NCBI GenBank assembly: GCA_902810755.1
Contig: CADDYT010000026.1
Location: 1-54,910, forward strand
From: Chloroflexota bacterium
GTDB lineage: Bacteria > Chloroflexota > Ktedonobacteria > Ktedonobacterales > Ktedonobacteraceae
Direction: 5' to 3'
Length of the DNA: 54,910 bases
The position numbers and the translations under genes are program-made. The first letter of the stretch is position 1. Each line of letters starts with the position of its first letter. Below the pieces are notes generated by a model. The model ran no database searches. It was not told where the DNA came from and saw only the letters and a program-made list of their open reading frames with translations. Below, one piece after another: positions 14,824 to 24,427 of this stretch.

Positions 14824-17301
14824 TTACGGTGTCACGCCCGTACTCAGCAGGTCTTTGCGGATGAAGAGGAGCATGTCGTAGGCGCCGTCGGTGGAACCGA
14901 TGGCGCGGCGCTGCCACTCCCATTGCCAGATGTGCTGGACGGCGAGGCCGAGATTGAATTTCGCGTTAGGCGGCGGGTTATCGCCGTAGCTGAACCAGAG
15001 CCAGGGGCCGACGCCGCCATATTCTTGCTGCCCGGCGCAGTTGTTGTTGGAAGCATCGGGAATACAGGGGGGCGGCTTGTAGCCCTCGTCCCACCAGGTA
15101 CGCATGTGATACTGGTGATAGGCATAGCCCTTCTGGTAGCTCGCGATATAGCCGCCGATATCATCGCCGCCGGTGATGATGACCGGGATGTCTTTGGCGA
15201 TGGCGGGACAGCCGTTGGGATAGTTGAAGCAGACGTTGGGGTAGTCCCGCAGGTACCAGGCGTAGGGCCACGTGGCATCGTTGGTCAGGCCGATGGTCAA
15301 CAGGTGTTTGCCGCCGTAGAGCTTCTGATCCAGCGCATCCACTTTTGCCATCACGATGTTGACATCGGTCGTCGTCTGCACGTAAATCATCATCTCGTGG
15401 GGGCCGTCCGCCGGTTCGACGTAGCTCACTTCATACATGTTGTGCAGCGTCGGCACCAGCAACAGAAGCGCGGCCAGCAGGCCGAGTATCGCGCCCGTTC
15501 CCGCGAGCGCGCCCACACGCTTGCGAGGGCGCGAGCGAGGCGGCAGAACGGGAGTTGCGCCATTGCTGTTCTCTGCCGCTTGCTCCGGCGCCTGCACAGG
15601 AGTTCGGTTAAACCACTGTTTGACGAAATTGAGTACCGTGACGACGATGGGTTCCAGGCCAATAGCGGCGAGGAGCATCATGGGCATGGTAATGAAAATC
15701 ATCAGCCAGGGCATCTTCTCCGCTGCCCAGGAGTAGATGACGAGGTTGCCGACCGTCCAGTAGAGCAGGAAGAGGCGGAAGCGAGTGGGGCGCACGATGC
15801 AGCGAATCGCGCCCACAATGCCGAAGACGACGCCGATCTGTTCGTAGAGGGGAATCAGGATCAGGTAGTAGTACCAGGGCTGGCCGCCGCGCGCTACCTC
15901 CTGCTGCTGGAGCCAGTAATAGAGGCCGGCCCAGATGCCATCGCCGATGCCGCCACGAATGTTGGTAAACTGGACGGTGAAGAGGTCCAGGAAAATGGCC
16001 CAGGCCACCAGCAGAGCGAAGAACCAGTGCGTCCAGGGCATGGTCAGGATAGTATCGAGCGTGCGCTGCACCTGTGGATGTAGCTTTGCCGCCAGCCCGC
16101 GCCTGCCCTCTACAGGGATGGTTCCGCGCATCTCGCGCCAGAGAATAGTCAGCACATAGACGCCAAGCAGGATGCCGAGCCAGGGAATGATGTCGACCGT
16201 GATATTTTTCAGGTTCTGCACAAACAGGTCAGAAGCGGTCGTGTGTTTCGGGTCGGTGATATAAACGGAAAGGGCATCCAGCCAGCCGAAGATGATCTTT
16301 GCCGCAATCCCCGCCACCAGGATATAGAGTAGCAGCAAAAAGGGCGCGCCGGTCCGCGGCAGATACCAGGGATGCTCGCCCTCCTGTGTATCGTCGAGGT
16401 TCAGCCGTATGCGCAGACCGATCTCCCAGACGAGCAGGCCGACGAGGAAACTGCCGAAGACGGCAATAGTCAGAAACGTGGCTTCGGCAGTTGCGTAAGC
16501 GAGAGAGAAGGCAGCCGCGCCAATGATAATCCAGCGCATCTGGCGCGTGCGGATATAGCGAGCGGCAGCGACCACCAGCAGCAGCGTGAAGAAGGCCAGG
16601 TAGATATCTTCACGGGCGAAGCGCGAGAAGTAGACCATGCTGGGAGAGACCGCCAGCAGCAGAGAAGCCAGCCAGGCCCCCACCTTGCCCAGGAAGTCAC
16701 GCAGGAAGTAGGGCAGGATGACAATGGCGCTACCCAGCGTAGCCGCCCCGATGCGCACCGTCGTCGTATTGACTCCGTTATCGGGCGCGCCGAGCAACTG
16801 GCTGATTCTATAGACGAAGGCGATGAGGTGGAACTGGAACGGGCCGTGCAGCAGAGGGTTGTACTGGTAGCACGATGCGCCCGGCGCATAACAGCCGATC
16901 CAGTTCTCCAGATCATGCAGCAATTGCAGGGAGAAGTAGGCATGCAGGCTCTCATCGTGGTGCAGCGGCTTATCGCCGAGACCCCAGAAGCGCAGAATCG
17001 CCCCCAGCAGCACGACCGCCACAAAGGGCAGCCATGCTATAATCTGTTCGCGAGAAGGGCGGCGGAAACGGAAGCGTCGCGGCTCCTCATCTTCCTCACC
17101 CTCCTCCACACCGCCGAGGACCACCAGTTGCGACTGGCTGCCGTCTTCAACTTCATCTTCAGGCAGGTCGACAACGCCTACCTCTATGCCGGTTTCCTCA
17201 ATCTCGCCGGTTCCATGCGCAGCCTGCGGGTCGTGGGCGTCTCCCGGCATGTGCCGGGCAGTCTGCACTGTATCATCCCGTTCTGTTTCATAGCTCTTCA
17301 A
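14824..17301 (-). CDS. Agl23-like GT-C membrane protein (flippase activity-associated family, TIGR03663)
   Basis: An 825-residue protein. The first 85 residues are acidic and cytosolic, then about a dozen hydrophobic segments follow. At about residue 115 the sequence HHDESLHAYFSLQLL matches the early-loop acidic motif of the TIGR03663 family, GT-C proteins related to dolichol-phosphate mannosyltransferases. ARFAREDIYLAFF is a second conserved loop. The C terminus is a large, probably extracytoplasmic domain without further TM segments. Such proteins move sugars from a polyprenyl carrier to an acceptor outside the membrane; donor and acceptor are unknown. It is followed on the same strand by two further giant membrane proteins, suggesting a common glycosylation role. 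Confidence 0.75.
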   Translation of the reverse strand: MKSYETERDDTVQTARHMPGDAHDPQAAHGTGEIEETGIEVGVVDLPEDEVEDGSQSQLVVLGGVEEGEEDEEPRRFRFRRPSREQIIAWLPFVAVVLLGAILRFWGLGDKPLHHDESLHAYFSLQLLHDLENWIGCYAPGASCYQYNPLLHGPFQFHLIAFVYRISQLLGAPDNGVNTTTVRIGAATLGSAIVILPYFLRDFLGKVGAWLASLLLAVSPSMVYFSRFAREDIYLAFFTLLLVVAAARYIRTRQMRWIIIGAAAFSLAYATAEATFLTIAVFGSFLVGLLVWEIGLRIRLNLDDTQEGEHPWYLPRTGAPFLLLLYILVAGIAAKIIFGWLDALSVYITDPKHTTASDLFVQNLKNITVDIIPWLGILLGVYVLTILWREMRGTIPVEGRRGLAAKLHPQVQRTLDTILTMPWTHWFFALLVAWAIFLDLFTVQFTNIRGGIGDGIWAGLYYWLQQQEVARGGQPWYYYLILIPLYEQIGVVFGIVGAIRCIVRPTRFRLFLLYWTVGNLVIYSWAAEKMPWLMIFITMPMMLLAAIGLEPIVVTVLNFVKQWFNRTPVQAPEQAAENSNGATPVLPPRSRPRKRVGALAGTGAILGLLAALLLLVPTLHNMYEVSYVEPADGPHEMMIYVQTTTDVNIVMAKVDALDQKLYGGKHLLTIGLTNDATWPYAWYLRDYPNVCFNYPNGCPAIAKDIPVIITGGDDIGGYIASYQKGYAYHQYHMRTWWDEGYKPPPCIPDASNNNCAGQQEYGGVGPWLWFSYGDNPPPNAKFNLGLAVQHIWQWEWQRRAIGSTDGAYDMLLFIRKDLLSTGVTP

Positions 17302-17369
17302 AGAAGTTCCTCCTCGAAACTATGCTACGGTCATCGTTCCAGCGATGCCTGCATGGCCTCCGTAGACAT

Positions 17370-19709
17370 CTATGACCTGATCTTATATATTGTATCGCCA
17401 TAAGCGGAATAGACCATCTGCATGAAAGCGCCGAAACGCCGCAAATTGGCCTTTGGATACTTGGCCTGTTCTAAAGCGCCGACGATCAGGTACTGAGCGT
17501 GGTAATAATTCATCAAAGAAAGCACGACCTTCGGATCGGCGCTGGTGTAGATGGCGTCGATATCGCTGCTGCGGCGGTTGAAATCGGCGGCGTTGTCGCC
17601 CTTATTGAACCAGTTGACGCGCCACTGATACTCGTGGCCCACCCAGCCCATCGGGGTCGGCAGGCCGGTAAAGGCGGATATACGGGCATAGTCGCTGTAA
17701 TCTGGCCCCACCGCTTCGATAATTACCGGGTCGCCGCTCACATGGGTGTTGAGCCAGGTAATCGCGCCATAATCGCCGGGGCTATAGGACTGCATGTAGG
17801 CTAAGCCATCCAGACTGTTGCTGCGCTGCGCGAAATGATCGGTGCGCGCGTAGCTGCCCGCGATGGGATAGACGGCCCCGGCCAGCAGGAAGGCCAGCAG
17901 GCAGAGAGACCAGGCAATCTCAAGCCCGCGCTGCATGCGCCTCTGTGCCAGCGTTGCCAGCGCGTCGGGCCGGAAGCCATCGAGGATAAAGTACAGCCCG
18001 ACCCCGGACGTGATAGAGAGCAAGGCCCAGCACTGGAAGTAAAACTTGAAAACGGTATTCATACGCGGGAAGTTGTCCGCGAAGACATCTTTCAGAAAAA
18101 GCACCTCACAGCCAGCAATGAGGGCGAAGGCCAGCGAGCCGAGCAGCAGCGTGAAGGCCAGCGAGCGATCTTGCAGGCGATTGAGCAGCAGCACCACACC
18201 CAGCGCGCAAATCACGCCAGCCGCGACAAAGGTTGAGCTATTGCGCAAGAGCAGCAGCGCCAGCAGACCGACCAGGCTGATACCCCAGAGGCTGAGGATG
18301 TTTGCGCCCGGCCCTCGATGCGCGGGCGGCGCTGCATCATCATCCTCGTCGGCAGCAAGCGGGCGTTTCAGCACGGTGACGGCGAGCAGAGTAATGAACA
18401 TAAAGGCGAAGAGACCATAGATCAGCAGTTCGTTGCTGAGCGGCGTGCGATCATTGGGGTCGACGAAGCCGAGGCCCTGCGAAGGAGAAGTGAAGGTGAG
18501 GTAGAACGGCGCGTAGAGGATGAAAGAGAGCGCGACCAGCGCGGCCCCGGCGGTGAAGGCATCGAGCAACAGCTCGGAGCGGAAGGTCGCGTTGTAGGCC
18601 AGCCACTGCTGGAGCGCGAGGCAGACCAGCGTCAGGCCCATGTAGGTCGGGTAGTCCCAGCCATTCATTACAAAGAGTCCGCCGATCATCAGGGCTGTGA
18701 TGCCGAGCGTGAGCGGCAAACGCCAGCCGCGACCGAAAGCGTGCAGGCCTTTGCCATCGCGTTCCAGAAACAGGTTGAAGGCGAGGGCGATACCTACAAT
18801 GGTGAAAGCCAGCGTGAGAACGTGGGCATGGAAGCAGGAAAGCAGGAAGCTGAAAGCCGGAAACTCGTTGATCGTCTTATCGATGACCCGCGAGGGCGCG
18901 AACCAGTCGTACTGGGAGAGGTCGCCATGCAGCTGGAACCACTGCTGCGTCGCGGCGAGATTGCCCAGCACCAGACCCATAATCATCGTCAGCAGCCCGT
19001 ATGGGGCGGCGGGCAACAGGGACGGATAGACGGTTGAGGCAGGCTCGTCGGCAGGCTCATGCTGCCGAACGCGGTTGCGCCGGTAGCGCGCCCAGGCGAC
19101 AATGTTGCAGGTGACGCCGAACAGGTTGACGGCGGTCAGGCCGAAAAAGATGCTGATACCGGTGTTGAAGACAATCGAGGGCGGCTGCGCCAGCAATTTG
19201 CCGAGCGTGGCCGCTGTGAAGTGCGCGTAGTAATAGTAATTGATCGAGTAGCCAGCATACCACATATCGTTGGGCGGCAGATGCGGGCTGCGCATAATGG
19301 CGGCGATAAAACCCTCGTCCATGAACATTTCGAACGAGCGAATATCGGGCGCATAGGAGCGAATCCAGCCTAGCAGGAAGACCATACCCAGAAAAACGAC
19401 TTCGGTGGCGAGTATGTAGCCAATATTGACCCGCAGCTGCTTGACAATATCGTGTTGCACGCGCAAAAAGCCGACGATATTGAGGGCGAGAATGATGAGC
19501 AGCACACCCAGGATAAAGAGCTGGCTGTAAGGCAGAATCTGGAAGCACATCAGGGGCAGCCAGACGGCAAAAGCCAGCACAGCCATACCAATTGCCTTGC
19601 TAAAGGCCCAGCCACGATCTGGCAGGTTATGAAAGACGGTGAAGGTGAGCGGCAGGCAGATCAGGCCCAGAGCTTCGACCAGCGCCCACATCTGTAATAA
19701 CTGGATCAT
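17370..19709 (-). CDS. Chlor_Arch_YYY (DUF2298) family membrane protein
   Basis: A 779-residue polytopic membrane protein. The name-giving tyrosine run occurs as WYAGYSINYYYYAHF at about residues 146-160. Further marks of the family are NLAATQQWFQLHG, INEFPAFSFLLSCFHAHVLTL and NGWDYPTYMG. The family is known from Chloroflexi and Archaea and is considered GT-C-like, but its reaction is undemonstrated. About 17 hydrophobic segments precede a C-terminal soluble part (MQSYSPGDYGAITWLN onward). Between it and the preceding gene there are only 68 bases. It begins at ATG 19709, with a weak AGAGAAAA before it. Confidence 0.78.
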   Translation of the reverse strand: MIQLLQMWALVEALGLICLPLTFTVFHNLPDRGWAFSKAIGMAVLAFAVWLPLMCFQILPYSQLFILGVLLIILALNIVGFLRVQHDIVKQLRVNIGYILATEVVFLGMVFLLGWIRSYAPDIRSFEMFMDEGFIAAIMRSPHLPPNDMWYAGYSINYYYYAHFTAATLGKLLAQPPSIVFNTGISIFFGLTAVNLFGVTCNIVAWARYRRNRVRQHEPADEPASTVYPSLLPAAPYGLLTMIMGLVLGNLAATQQWFQLHGDLSQYDWFAPSRVIDKTINEFPAFSFLLSCFHAHVLTLAFTIVGIALAFNLFLERDGKGLHAFGRGWRLPLTLGITALMIGGLFVMNGWDYPTYMGLTLVCLALQQWLAYNATFRSELLLDAFTAGAALVALSFILYAPFYLTFTSPSQGLGFVDPNDRTPLSNELLIYGLFAFMFITLLAVTVLKRPLAADEDDDAAPPAHRGPGANILSLWGISLVGLLALLLLRNSSTFVAAGVICALGVVLLLNRLQDRSLAFTLLLGSLAFALIAGCEVLFLKDVFADNFPRMNTVFKFYFQCWALLSITSGVGLYFILDGFRPDALATLAQRRMQRGLEIAWSLCLLAFLLAGAVYPIAGSYARTDHFAQRSNSLDGLAYMQSYSPGDYGAITWLNTHVSGDPVIIEAVGPDYSDYARISAFTGLPTPMGWVGHEYQWRVNWFNKGDNAADFNRRSSDIDAIYTSADPKVVLSLMNYYHAQYLIVGALEQAKYPKANLRRFGAFMQMVYSAYGDTIYKIRS

Positions 19710-19870
19710 CTATTTTCTCTAACAAGCTTTCCGATTCGTAAATAGTCAGGTCTCTTCCAGGGTGTGTTTACACGCCGAAGAGGTACGATCAATTTTATTA
19801 TACTTGATAACGAACGAATCCCTTTACAGGTTCCGCGCAAATGCCCCTTCTGGTCTATTGAACCAGTCAA

Positions 19871-22800
19871 TTATAGCACTTTGTATATGATTACGCCATT
19901 GTACTGGTACACAAGTTTCAGCGTATCGCCCACCATACGCTGAAACTTGTTCAGGCCAACCATTGAATGCAATCCATAAAGCTGGCGTTCTAAGGGGCCG
20001 ATGTAGATATAGCCCACCTGATAGTAACGCAGCAAGGCCAGGGCCTGCGCCGTGCTGTCAGTGGTGTAGATGATGTTGATATCAGCCTCGCGTGTCAGCA
20101 ATTGATCGCCGTAACGCTGCTCGCCCTCGTGATCGACCCAGCCAAGCACGTCAGGCAGGCCGGTGTAGACGGAGACGCGACTGTACCACTGGTACGAGAA
20201 GGGAGCAGCGGCCTCAAGAATGACCGGCGACCCGGCAATGTTCTGATTGATCCAGCTAATGGCGTCGGCATCGGCGGGATACCACGCGCGCACGAAGGCA
20301 AAACCGTCCAGCGTGGGCGTGTAATCGGCGCTCCCTGCCGGTGGCTGCACGGCTATCCATGTCTGGTGATCGCTCACACGGGCCAGCGTCCCCTCGCTCA
20401 GAAAGATCGAGCAACTCACGATTAGCACCACCAGCCCGATGGTCCAGGCGCGACGGAAAAGACCGCCGGGGTAACGCCAGATCCGCCCCAGCGCCAGCGC
20501 CCCGCCAACGGCGAAGCAGAGCCATGCCTGCATCGAAAACTTGAACACGGTGTTCATGCGCTCATAATCGCCGCCGTCCAGAAAGTCGCGCACATAGACG
20601 ATTTCTTGCCCCAGACAGATACACAGCCCCATTAGCAGCAGCAGGTACGTGAACCATTCAACCGGCACAGGCAAAGATTGCTGCCCGCTCGCCGTTATGG
20701 CAACAGGCGTTGCCGGGGCCGTCAGTCTCCTGCGGATGGAAAGCGCGGCCAGCGCGGCCCCACAGAGTAGCACAACGGCCAGCAAGGCTTTCACGCCCAT
20801 CGACCACGCCACCAGCAATACGAAGCCACAGAGGAGAAGATAACCAGCTTTGCTCCATAGCGCGCTGCCCTGTCTACCGGCAAACAGGCTTTTCACAAAC
20901 GGAGCGTTCTGCCAGAAAGGGTAGAGTTCAAAGAGGAAGAAGCTGAGCGCGAGAAAGAGCCAGAAGCCGAAGACGGTGAGAAAATCGCTCATTGTCGTCC
21001 CCTGCCGCACAAAGCCGAGGCCGTTGACATAGAGTTCCTGATACCAGGCATAGAAGGGCCAGTAGAGCAGATAACCCAGGCCGCACAGGATAAGCCACGT
21101 CACCAGCGCGAAGCCCAGCGAGACCAGTCGCGTCACGCCCCGTTCCTCTCGCCGCTCGACCAGCACGCGCAGCAGCAAGACCGCACAGAGTACCAGCGCG
21201 TAGGTTGGCATATCCCAGGGATTGACACAGGCAATGGTGCCAAAAACGAAGGCCGCTAAGCCGTATAAGAACAACCTGTCCCACTGAACAGCGTTCAGCC
21301 AGCCAGCAACCAATGCTCGCAGACCCGCGCCCGACACATCCGCATTCGATAGACCCGCGCCCGACACACCCGCATTCGATAGACCCGCGCCCGACACATC
21401 CGCGCCCCGCAGGCCACCCGCAAGGGGTGGCCCTACTATATATGCCCCGTTATGGTCTCCCCCGTTGCGCTCGCTGCGTAGCGAGCGAGCAAACCGCGTA
21501 TAGTAGGGCCACCCCTTGCGGGTGGCCTGCGGGGCGCGGGTCTGCGCTCCACTGGCCTGGCTGTCACCGACTGTCGTGGCTGGCCGACTTGCTGGCCTTG
21601 CCGAGAGGCACAGGGTGGCCGCAACGCCAAGTAGCAACATGGCGACGGGAAGATCAATAACGTGGGGATGCAGGTCGGCAAAGAGAAAGCTCCAGAAGGG
21701 AAATTCGTTGATGGTGAAGGGGATGATGCGACTGCTTTGCCAGTAATCGAAAGCGGGAACGGGAGTATGGGCGAGCAGGGCCGCGAACTGCGCTTTGAGC
21801 TGTTCCAGCCCGTTGAGGTTGCCGATGAGGGCCGCGAAGTAACCGGCGAGCAGAGCCAGCGAGAAACGCCGCGTCAGATTGTAGACAAGCGTGACGGCGC
21901 CGCTAAAGGTCAGAGCAAACAGAGTCGGGATTGCCAGGTTGAAAGCGGTGGTGGGAATGATGCCGGTCAGTTTGATCAGCGCACCGAAGATGACATAGCC
22001 ATAGTAGTAGTAATTGATATAACCACCGGCGAACCAGGGGTCATAGGGAGGCATGTAGGGGCTGCGCAAAATGGCGTTGAGAAAGGCCAGTTCCATCGGT
22101 TTCTCCCCGCCGAGGAAAGGATTCCAGAGATCGGGGTTGAGTGAGCGAATACCGATGAAGAGCAGAAAGGCCAGCGTGAAGATGCCCTCTTCGAGCAGCA
22201 GCAACCGCCAGTGCTGGCGCAAAAAGTGCTGCAATGGCCGCCATTGTACGGCAATGCAGACCAGCGCGCAGAGCGAGAGCGCGCACAGCACAATAAGCAG
22301 CGAGAGATGGCTGAAGGCAAGCAGGCGCAGATTGGCAAGCAGCCAGGCGATATAGGCAAAAAGCAGGATGCCGACGGTTTTCGCGAATATGTAGCCGCGA
22401 TCGCGCAAAGGACGAAAGGCGGGAAAGAGCAGGGGAAAGGCGAGCCAACCGAGCAGCGCGAGAACCAGCCACCAGATAAAGACCGGAGCGGCATTGGAGA
22501 AGCTATCTTGCGGAAACTGCACGCCGAAAGGCGGCGACTGCTGATCGTCGGCGATCTGCTGCGGTGAGAGCAGCAGCGAACGCTGCGACCCTGCCAGCCC
22601 GGCAACGGGCGGCGGCAACTTCACACCCTGCAACAACAGTTGATAGAGCTGGCCGGATGTGTACGGGTAAGGATTGTCGCGCACGAAGATACGCACATGG
22701 GGATGGTCGAAGACGGAGTAGCTTTCATCGGCGCCGCTGTCATCGAGCGTGATGCCAAAGAGATTCGGGTGGTTCTCGAACTGCGCGGCGAGGTGGAAGC

Positions 22801-24406
22801 CAAGCTTGCCGCTGAACAGCAACTGGTAATAATGAATGGTAAGCGGATAGCGGGCAGGCAGGCGTGGAATGGACTTATCGAGCCGGTCGGTCGCCATCGT
22901 GATGACATCGACGGTTGGCAGCAGGTTCGCCAGCATCTGCGCCTTCTGAACGGTATCGTCTCCATACAGGTCAAGACCGGTCTGGGGCTGCCTGTTCGCA
23001 TCGAGGTAGGTGGCCTGCCGGTAGATATCAGGGGTATTACCATCCACCGGGAAGGGCAGAGGGTCATCCCATTGCTCGTAGGTAAGGACGCTGCCGGGCT
23101 TGATATGGCTGTAGAGCCAGCGCGAAGCCTGAATGCGCGTGTTGGGCTGGCTGTAGACGTTGAGCAGCGCCAGCCCCTGAAACATCGTCCCCGCCAGCAC
23201 GACGGCAATGGCAGCGTAGGGCAGGAAGGCAAGCAATTTTTTCCTGTTGCCCGTCCCTACCTGGGCAGCGACAGAGCGAACCAGCGCGAGCAGAACGGCA
23301 GCCGCCATTAACGTCAGAAAGGGATAGAGCGGCAGCATGTAGCGCATGTATTTAACGTAGAAGCTGCCGGTGATGGCGAAATAGACGACGACCCAGGAGA
23401 GAATCACCAGCCAGGGACTCGACTCCCGCTTCCAGACGCGCCAGAGCAGCCAGAGCAGCCCGACAAAGGCGGCAAGGCCGAGCATCAAACCCAGGCCCCA
23501 GAGCAGCATGTTCTGTATTTCATAGATATATGGCGTTGTTCCCGCGAATTGTTCCGTGTAGGGCAAAACCACCGTTCCCCGCGCCAGATCGCCCTGATCG
23601 CGCACCTGCTGCACAAAGTTGCTGAAATCGAGCAGCGCGTAGGGCATGGCTATAAGAAATGTAATAAGAGTGACGGCGATGGAGAGCAGGAAGGAGCTGA
23701 GCGCGCTGAGCAGGTCGGTGCGATACCAGCGCAGGAGAGCGGCGACGAAAAGCGGGACGATCAACGGGGCGGCGCTGAACTTGGTTGCCATCGCCAGGCC
23801 AAAGCCCAGCCCGGCCAGCAGCGACCAGCGAATCGGCGCGTCTGTATCGACAAGGGCCACGCAGGCCAGCAGCGTCAGTGCGATGAAAAAGAGCAATACG
23901 CTATCGACGGCGTAGAAGTGCGAAAGTTGCAACTGCAGCGGGGTAAAGGCAACGAGGGCGGCGGAGAGGAAGGCGAAGGCCCAGGCGTAACGGCGGGTCG
24001 GCGTGAAGTCATCGGCCAGCAAGAGGGCGAGGCAGCCGGTAACAGGCACAGTGCCGCTATCGAATAGGGCGGAGAGAACGCGGCCCACTAGCGTCAGGTT
24101 GGCAAAATCGTTAATGGCCGGGAAAAAGTGAGCAAGGATGTTGCCGAGCAGGGCCAGCAGGTAGAGCGGGAAGGAGCCATAAGCAAAAAAGTGCGGGTTA
24201 AGCGGTGAACTGGCCGGATCCAGGAATTGGGCAAAGCTGTTCGGCCAGCCGAGGGCGGTCACGTGGAAGAGAATCTGCCGCTCATCCGGCTGAAAGCTGT
24301 TGCCGGCATCCCAGTTCAGGCCGTAGAGACGCAGGGCAAAACCCAGCAGGGTGATGCCAGCAAGCGCAAAGGGACGCCAGCGCACTGCAAAAGCTTTGTT
24401 CACCAT
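19871..24406 (-). CDS. Giant fusion: GT39/PMT-like glycosyltransferase plus Chlor_Arch_YYY (DUF2298)
   Basis: A 1511-residue protein with two halves. The N-terminal 650 residues resemble the PMT/GT39 family: LRLYGLNWDAGNSFQPDERQI in the first loop with the acidic motif, and SHFYAVDSVLLFF. Residues from about 680 on repeat the architecture of the neighbouring YYY protein (FAGGYINYYYYGYVIFG, then INEFPFWSFLFADLHPHVIDLP, and NPWDMPTYALV). It could couple a sugar transferase to a partner domain in one chain. Residues about 957-1029, in a predicted loop between membrane segments, are encoded by a palindromic repeat and a 30-bp tandem array and read through in frame. It starts at ATG 24406. Confidence 0.75.
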   Translation of the reverse strand: MVNKAFAVRWRPFALAGITLLGFALRLYGLNWDAGNSFQPDERQILFHVTALGWPNSFAQFLDPASSPLNPHFFAYGSFPLYLLALLGNILAHFFPAINDFANLTLVGRVLSALFDSGTVPVTGCLALLLADDFTPTRRYAWAFAFLSAALVAFTPLQLQLSHFYAVDSVLLFFIALTLLACVALVDTDAPIRWSLLAGLGFGLAMATKFSAAPLIVPLFVAALLRWYRTDLLSALSSFLLSIAVTLITFLIAMPYALLDFSNFVQQVRDQGDLARGTVVLPYTEQFAGTTPYIYEIQNMLLWGLGLMLGLAAFVGLLWLLWRVWKRESSPWLVILSWVVVYFAITGSFYVKYMRYMLPLYPFLTLMAAAVLLALVRSVAAQVGTGNRKKLLAFLPYAAIAVVLAGTMFQGLALLNVYSQPNTRIQASRWLYSHIKPGSVLTYEQWDDPLPFPVDGNTPDIYRQATYLDANRQPQTGLDLYGDDTVQKAQMLANLLPTVDVITMATDRLDKSIPRLPARYPLTIHYYQLLFSGKLGFHLAAQFENHPNLFGITLDDSGADESYSVFDHPHVRIFVRDNPYPYTSGQLYQLLLQGVKLPPPVAGLAGSQRSLLLSPQQIADDQQSPPFGVQFPQDSFSNAAPVFIWWLVLALLGWLAFPLLFPAFRPLRDRGYIFAKTVGILLFAYIAWLLANLRLLAFSHLSLLIVLCALSLCALVCIAVQWRPLQHFLRQHWRLLLLEEGIFTLAFLLFIGIRSLNPDLWNPFLGGEKPMELAFLNAILRSPYMPPYDPWFAGGYINYYYYGYVIFGALIKLTGIIPTTAFNLAIPTLFALTFSGAVTLVYNLTRRFSLALLAGYFAALIGNLNGLEQLKAQFAALLAHTPVPAFDYWQSSRIIPFTINEFPFWSFLFADLHPHVIDLPVAMLLLGVAATLCLSARPASRPATTVGDSQASGAQTRAPQATRKGWPYYTRFARSLRSERNGGDHNGAYIVGPPLAGGLRGADVSGAGLSNAGVSGAGLSNADVSGAGLRALVAGWLNAVQWDRLFLYGLAAFVFGTIACVNPWDMPTYALVLCAVLLLRVLVERREERGVTRLVSLGFALVTWLILCGLGYLLYWPFYAWYQELYVNGLGFVRQGTTMSDFLTVFGFWLFLALSFFLFELYPFWQNAPFVKSLFAGRQGSALWSKAGYLLLCGFVLLVAWSMGVKALLAVVLLCGAALAALSIRRRLTAPATPVAITASGQQSLPVPVEWFTYLLLLMGLCICLGQEIVYVRDFLDGGDYERMNTVFKFSMQAWLCFAVGGALALGRIWRYPGGLFRRAWTIGLVVLIVSCSIFLSEGTLARVSDHQTWIAVQPPAGSADYTPTLDGFAFVRAWYPADADAISWINQNIAGSPVILEAAAPFSYQWYSRVSVYTGLPDVLGWVDHEGEQRYGDQLLTREADINIIYTTDSTAQALALLRYYQVGYIYIGPLERQLYGLHSMVGLNKFQRMVGDTLKLVYQYNGVIIYKVL
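21321..21408. repeat. 30-bp tandem repeat, three copies, inside a coding region
   Basis: AGACCCGCGCCCGACACATC followed by CGCATTCGAT repeats at 21321-21350 and 21351-21380, with a third, partly diverged copy up to 21408. On the minus strand each copy adds ten residues of the form SGAGLSNADV to the 1511-residue protein. Unit length is a multiple of three, so copy changes would preserve the frame. It abuts the palindrome that begins at 21401. Confidence 0.9.
21401..21538. mobile_element. Palindromic element with perfect 40-bp arms, inserted in frame
   Basis: Bases 21401-21440 are the exact reverse complement of 21499-21538, separated by 58 bases. The arms contain GCAGGCCACCCGCAAG and GGGTGGCCCTACTATA and match the copies at 215 and 5387. 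The element has no gene of its own and resembles a non-autonomous MITE or a large REP. It lies wholly within the 1511-residue membrane-protein gene and stays open in the host frame (reads GWPYYTRFARSLRSERNGGD). Confidence 0.85.
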
Positions 24407-24427
24407 CCCCCCCTTTTTCGCTGCGAG

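Noticed and set aside
14767..16083. 438-codon open frame on the plus strand
   Set aside because: Antisense to the Agl23-like gene and starts inside the palindrome; no domain is recognisable.
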